Positions 5,514 through 7,865 of a DNA stretch of 7,865 bases are shown here, piece by piece. A model generated the notes under the pieces. That model saw nothing but the letters and a program-made list of their open reading frames with translations, did not search any database and was not told the DNA's origin. The number at the start of each line of letters is the position of its first letter. Position 1 is the first letter of the stretch. The DNA is from CAZWCE01 sp964632505 (GTDB taxonomy: Bacteria; Planctomycetota; Planctomycetia; Pirellulales; Thermoguttaceae), in the NCBI GenBank assembly GCA_964632505.1, contig CAZWCE010000049.1, positions 1-7,865 of the forward strand. The letters are read 5' to 3'. Both the position numbers and the translations under genes were made by a program.

Positions 5514-7551
5514 TCCCAAAGCAACCAATGAAAATCTCGATGATCTGCTGAACCGCCATTTTGCCGGTCGGGTCGTTCGAAAAGATCTCACGAAGTTCGT
5601 GAAAGAGGGAGCGAACGTGCCGGTCTACGTGCTCGAATACCTGCTCGGGCAGCACTGTGCTTCCAGCGATGATGCCATCATTCAAGAGGGGCTGAAGACC
5701 GTCAAGCGGATTCTGTCGGAGAACTACGTCCGTCCGGATGAAGCGGAAAAGGTGAAGTCGATCATCCGCGAGCGGGGCAGTTTGAAGATTATCGATAAAG
5801 TGACCGTCACGCTCAACGAAAAGCGGGATGTATATGAGGCCCTTCTGTCCAACCTGGGGACCAAGGGCGTCGAGATCAGCACCGCCACCGTCAGGAACTA
5901 CGAGAAACTGCTGGCCGGTGGAATCTGGTCGATCATCTCGATGGAATACTTCTACGAAGAAGGTCAGAAAGGCTCGCCATTCATTATACGGGAGCTCAAG
6001 CCGATCCAGATGCCGAATATGGACATGGAGGAGCTTTACGAGGGGAGGCGTGCTTTCACCGAAACCGAATGGCTCGACGCTCTGCTCCGATCCACCGGCA
6101 TCGAGCCGACCCAGTTCGAAGAGCGGACCAAGTGGCACCTCCTCTGCCGGATGATTCCCCTGGTGGAGAACAACTACAACGTTTGCGAACTCGGTCCACG
6201 AGGTACGGGGAAATCTCATATCTACAAGGAGATCAGCCCGAACAGCATCCTGATCTCCGGTGGGCAGACGACGGTCGCCAATCTGTTCTACAACCTCGCG
6301 CGCCGGACCGTCGGGCTCGTCGGACTTTGGGATTGCGTGGCGTTCGACGAAGTGGGAGGAATCTCCTTCAAGGATAAGGATGGCGTTCAGATCATGAAGG
6401 ACTACATGGCGTCGGGCTCGTTTGCACGGGGACGCGATCAGATCAACGCCTACGCCTCGATGGTCTTCGTCGGCAATATCAACCAGTCCGTCGACACCCT
6501 GGTCAAGACCAGCCACCTGTTGGCTCCGTTTCCCGAAGCGATGATCGATTCGGCCTTTTTCGACCGTTTCCATGCCTACATTCCCGGTTGGGAAATCCCG
6601 AAGATGCGGCCCGAGTTCTTCACGAACCAGTACGGTCTCATCGTCGATTATCTGGCCGAGTTTCTTCGGGAGATGCGGAAGCGGAACTTCGGAGACGCCA
6701 TCAACAAGTATTTCAAGCTGGGACGGGATTTGAACCAGCGGGACTCCATTGCCGTCAAGCATACAGTGTCGGGGCTGTTGAAGTTGCTCTATCCCCATGA
6801 GGATTACGATAAGGAAGCGGTCCGGCGATGTCTGGAGTATGCCCTGGAGTCACGCCGTCGCGTCAAGGAGCAGTTGAAGAAGATCGGCGGCATGGAATTC
6901 TATGAGGTTCACTTCAGCTATCACGATCAGGAGTCGAACGAAGAGAAGTTCATCTCCGTTCCCGAGCAAGGCGGCGGCTCGCTCATCCCGGACGGTCCGC
7001 TGAACCCCGGAGTGCTGCATACGGTGGCCATCGGTAGCGGAGGTCATTTGGGGCTGTATCGTATCGAGACGCAAACGACGGCCGGGAATGGGAAGCTAAC
7101 GATATCCGGATTAGGTTCCAACACCGCCGCCAAGGAGGCGATCAAGGTCGGGTACGACTATTTCAAGGCGAACGCCAGTGGCGTCAGTGCCTCAGCCAAA
7201 CCGGGCGACCACGACTTCCATTTTCATGTGGTGGAGATGCACAACACAGGACCGACGCATTCGATGACCCTCGCCGCCTTCGTGGCGTTGTGTTCCGGGA
7301 TATTAGGAAAGCCGGTCGAATCACAACTGGTGATCCTCGGGAGCATGAGCCTGGGCGGCAATATTGTCCCCGTGGAGAATCTGGCCGAATCCTTGCAGGT
7401 CGCCTTCGACGCCGGTGCCAAGAGGATTCTTCTGCCGATGTCGAGCGTCGGCGACATCGCGACAATCCCCGGCGAGTTGTTCGCCAAATTCCAAACCGGC
7501 TTCTATTCCGATCCTCGGGACGCCGCCTTCAAGGCGTTGGGGGTGGAGTGA
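5503..7551 (+). CDS. brxL: BREX Lon-like AAA+ protein BrxL
   Basis: The product is 682 aa, typical for type 1 BrxL. The N-terminal domain (about 1-160) has the family blocks FAGRVVRKDLTKFVKEG and IDKVTVTLNEKRDVYEALLS. The AAA+ core has a Walker A, GPRGTGKSH (K237), a Walker B, CVAFDEVGG (D282, E283), a sensor-1-like VFVGNIN (N325) and a candidate arginine finger in FFDRFHAY (R355). The C-terminal Lon-like domain (about 540-680) has GPTHSMTLAAF and SMSLGGNIVPVENLAESL. Aligned by eye to Lon, the catalytic Ser is T585 and the catalytic Lys is A628, so protease activity is unlikely. This agrees with published work describing BrxL as a DNA-binding, MCM-like AAA+ ring. BrxL is needed for phage exclusion but generally not for methylation. 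It overlaps the pglZ end by 11 bases, fixing the ATG and indicating coupled translation. It is the last gene of the operon here, and the frame is intact. Confidence 0.97.
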   Translation: MTSDPKATNENLDDLLNRHFAGRVVRKDLTKFVKEGANVPVYVLEYLLGQHCASSDDAIIQEGLKTVKRILSENYVRPDEAEKVKSIIRERGSLKIIDKVTVTLNEKRDVYEALLSNLGTKGVEISTATVRNYEKLLAGGIWSIISMEYFYEEGQKGSPFIIRELKPIQMPNMDMEELYEGRRAFTETEWLDALLRSTGIEPTQFEERTKWHLLCRMIPLVENNYNVCELGPRGTGKSHIYKEISPNSILISGGQTTVANLFYNLARRTVGLVGLWDCVAFDEVGGISFKDKDGVQIMKDYMASGSFARGRDQINAYASMVFVGNINQSVDTLVKTSHLLAPFPEAMIDSAFFDRFHAYIPGWEIPKMRPEFFTNQYGLIVDYLAEFLREMRKRNFGDAINKYFKLGRDLNQRDSIAVKHTVSGLLKLLYPHEDYDKEAVRRCLEYALESRRRVKEQLKKIGGMEFYEVHFSYHDQESNEEKFISVPEQGGGSLIPDGPLNPGVLHTVAIGSGGHLGLYRIETQTTAGNGKLTISGLGSNTAAKEAIKVGYDYFKANASGVSASAKPGDHDFHFHVVEMHNTGPTHSMTLAAFVALCSGILGKPVESQLVILGSMSLGGNIVPVENLAESLQVAFDAGAKRILLPMSSVGDIATIPGELFAKFQTGFYSDPRDAAFKALGVE

Positions 7552-7865
7552 TTCCAGGTAAGGCAAGAACAAGCAATTTGCAAATCGCATAGCACACAAC
7601 CGTAGTCAACATGCGGCAATATCAGTGAGGCTCGATTTGGCGGGTGTGGGACTTCCACTTTATACGTCTAACTTTGCCACATTCCTGGCGTACTCGCACT
7701 ACTGCTGGCGTCAGTTTGCGGTGACGAAGGGAAGCAAGAGTGATCGGCCATGAGAGAATGGAGTGACAAATTCAAGCTCGGTAAATCCGTCTTCGTCAAG
7801 AGGGATCTACGGGGTGTGCGTTCCGTTTGACGGGGGATTGGTTAAACTGCGCAAGGCAGGAGTTG
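7552..7865. other. sequence after brxL with no supported gene
   Basis: These 314 bases have stops in all frames and lower G+C than brxL. I see no tRNA-like fold, no G+C-rich hairpin with a T-run, and no insertion-sequence ends. Two weak items were noted. One is a perfect 10-bp palindrome, ATTTGCAAAT, at 7576-7585. The other is a 26-codon open frame from ATG 7750 to a stop at 7828-7830, without recognisable homology. The BREX operon evidently ends at 7551, but no convincing terminator can be pointed to. Confidence 0.6.

Noticed and set aside
4167..5591. Long open frame on the minus strand (474 codons) opposite pglZ
   Set aside because: It lies wholly antisense to an intact pglZ, has no recognisable domains and is rich in Arg/His/Leu, as expected from the mirror of G+C-rich codons.
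5482..6798. Minus-strand open frame of 438 codons opposite brxL
   Set aside because: Antisense shadow of brxL's conserved AAA+ region, with no family motifs of its own.
7573..7588. Palindrome centred on ATTTGCAAAT after brxL as a terminator or operator
   Set aside because: It is A+T-rich with no loop and no T-run, so it does not fit an intrinsic terminator. A 10-bp palindrome alone is too weak to call an operator.
7685..7711. CTGGCGT repeated twice, 20 bases apart
   Set aside because: Only seven bases and two copies, so chance is a sufficient explanation. Not an iteron or CRISPR array.
7750..7830. 26-codon open frame after brxL
   Set aside because: Short, no clear ribosome binding site, no recognised homology.

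Overview
The window holds the 3' half of a type 1 BREX phage-defence operon, all on the + strand: the C-terminal part of the methyltransferase gene pglX, an accessory gene, pglZ and brxL. The core genes that normally come first (brxA, brxB, brxC and the 5' body of pglX) must lie upstream, if they are present. The DNA is fairly G+C-rich, and the proteins look like those of environmental bacteria such as Planctomycetes. That assignment rests on overall feel and is weak.

Layout. Positions 1-42 are short leader or unrecognised sequence. Positions 43-408 hold a small four-helix-bundle gene of the S23 / 23S rRNA intervening-sequence-protein (IVP) family, bracketed by an imperfect inverted repeat. 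It sits immediately before the PglX motif ending in DGIVPI, so pglX appears interrupted by an IVS-like element. The PglX C-terminus runs to 1024. At 1021 it overlaps (ATGA) an AlbA_2 (Schlafen-type) / HATPase_c_4 / winged-helix protein of 620 aa. This overlaps pglZ (876 aa) by one base (TAATG), and pglZ overlaps brxL (682 aa) by 11 bases. Positions 7552-7865 contain no gene I can support.

How the genes work together. In known BREX systems PglX methylates a non-palindromic adenine site on host DNA, PglZ is an alkaline-phosphatase-superfamily protein needed for defence and methylation, and BrxL is a DNA-binding AAA+ ring protein needed for phage exclusion. The overlapping starts and stops indicate one translationally coupled transcript. 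The gap between pglX and pglZ is a place where BREX loci often carry extra genes, and the AlbA_2 protein fits that pattern.

The most unusual feature is the S23/IVP element inside pglX. It raises the question whether PglX is broken, split into two polypeptides, or restored by RNA processing. The BREX genes themselves are otherwise ordinary and intact within the window.
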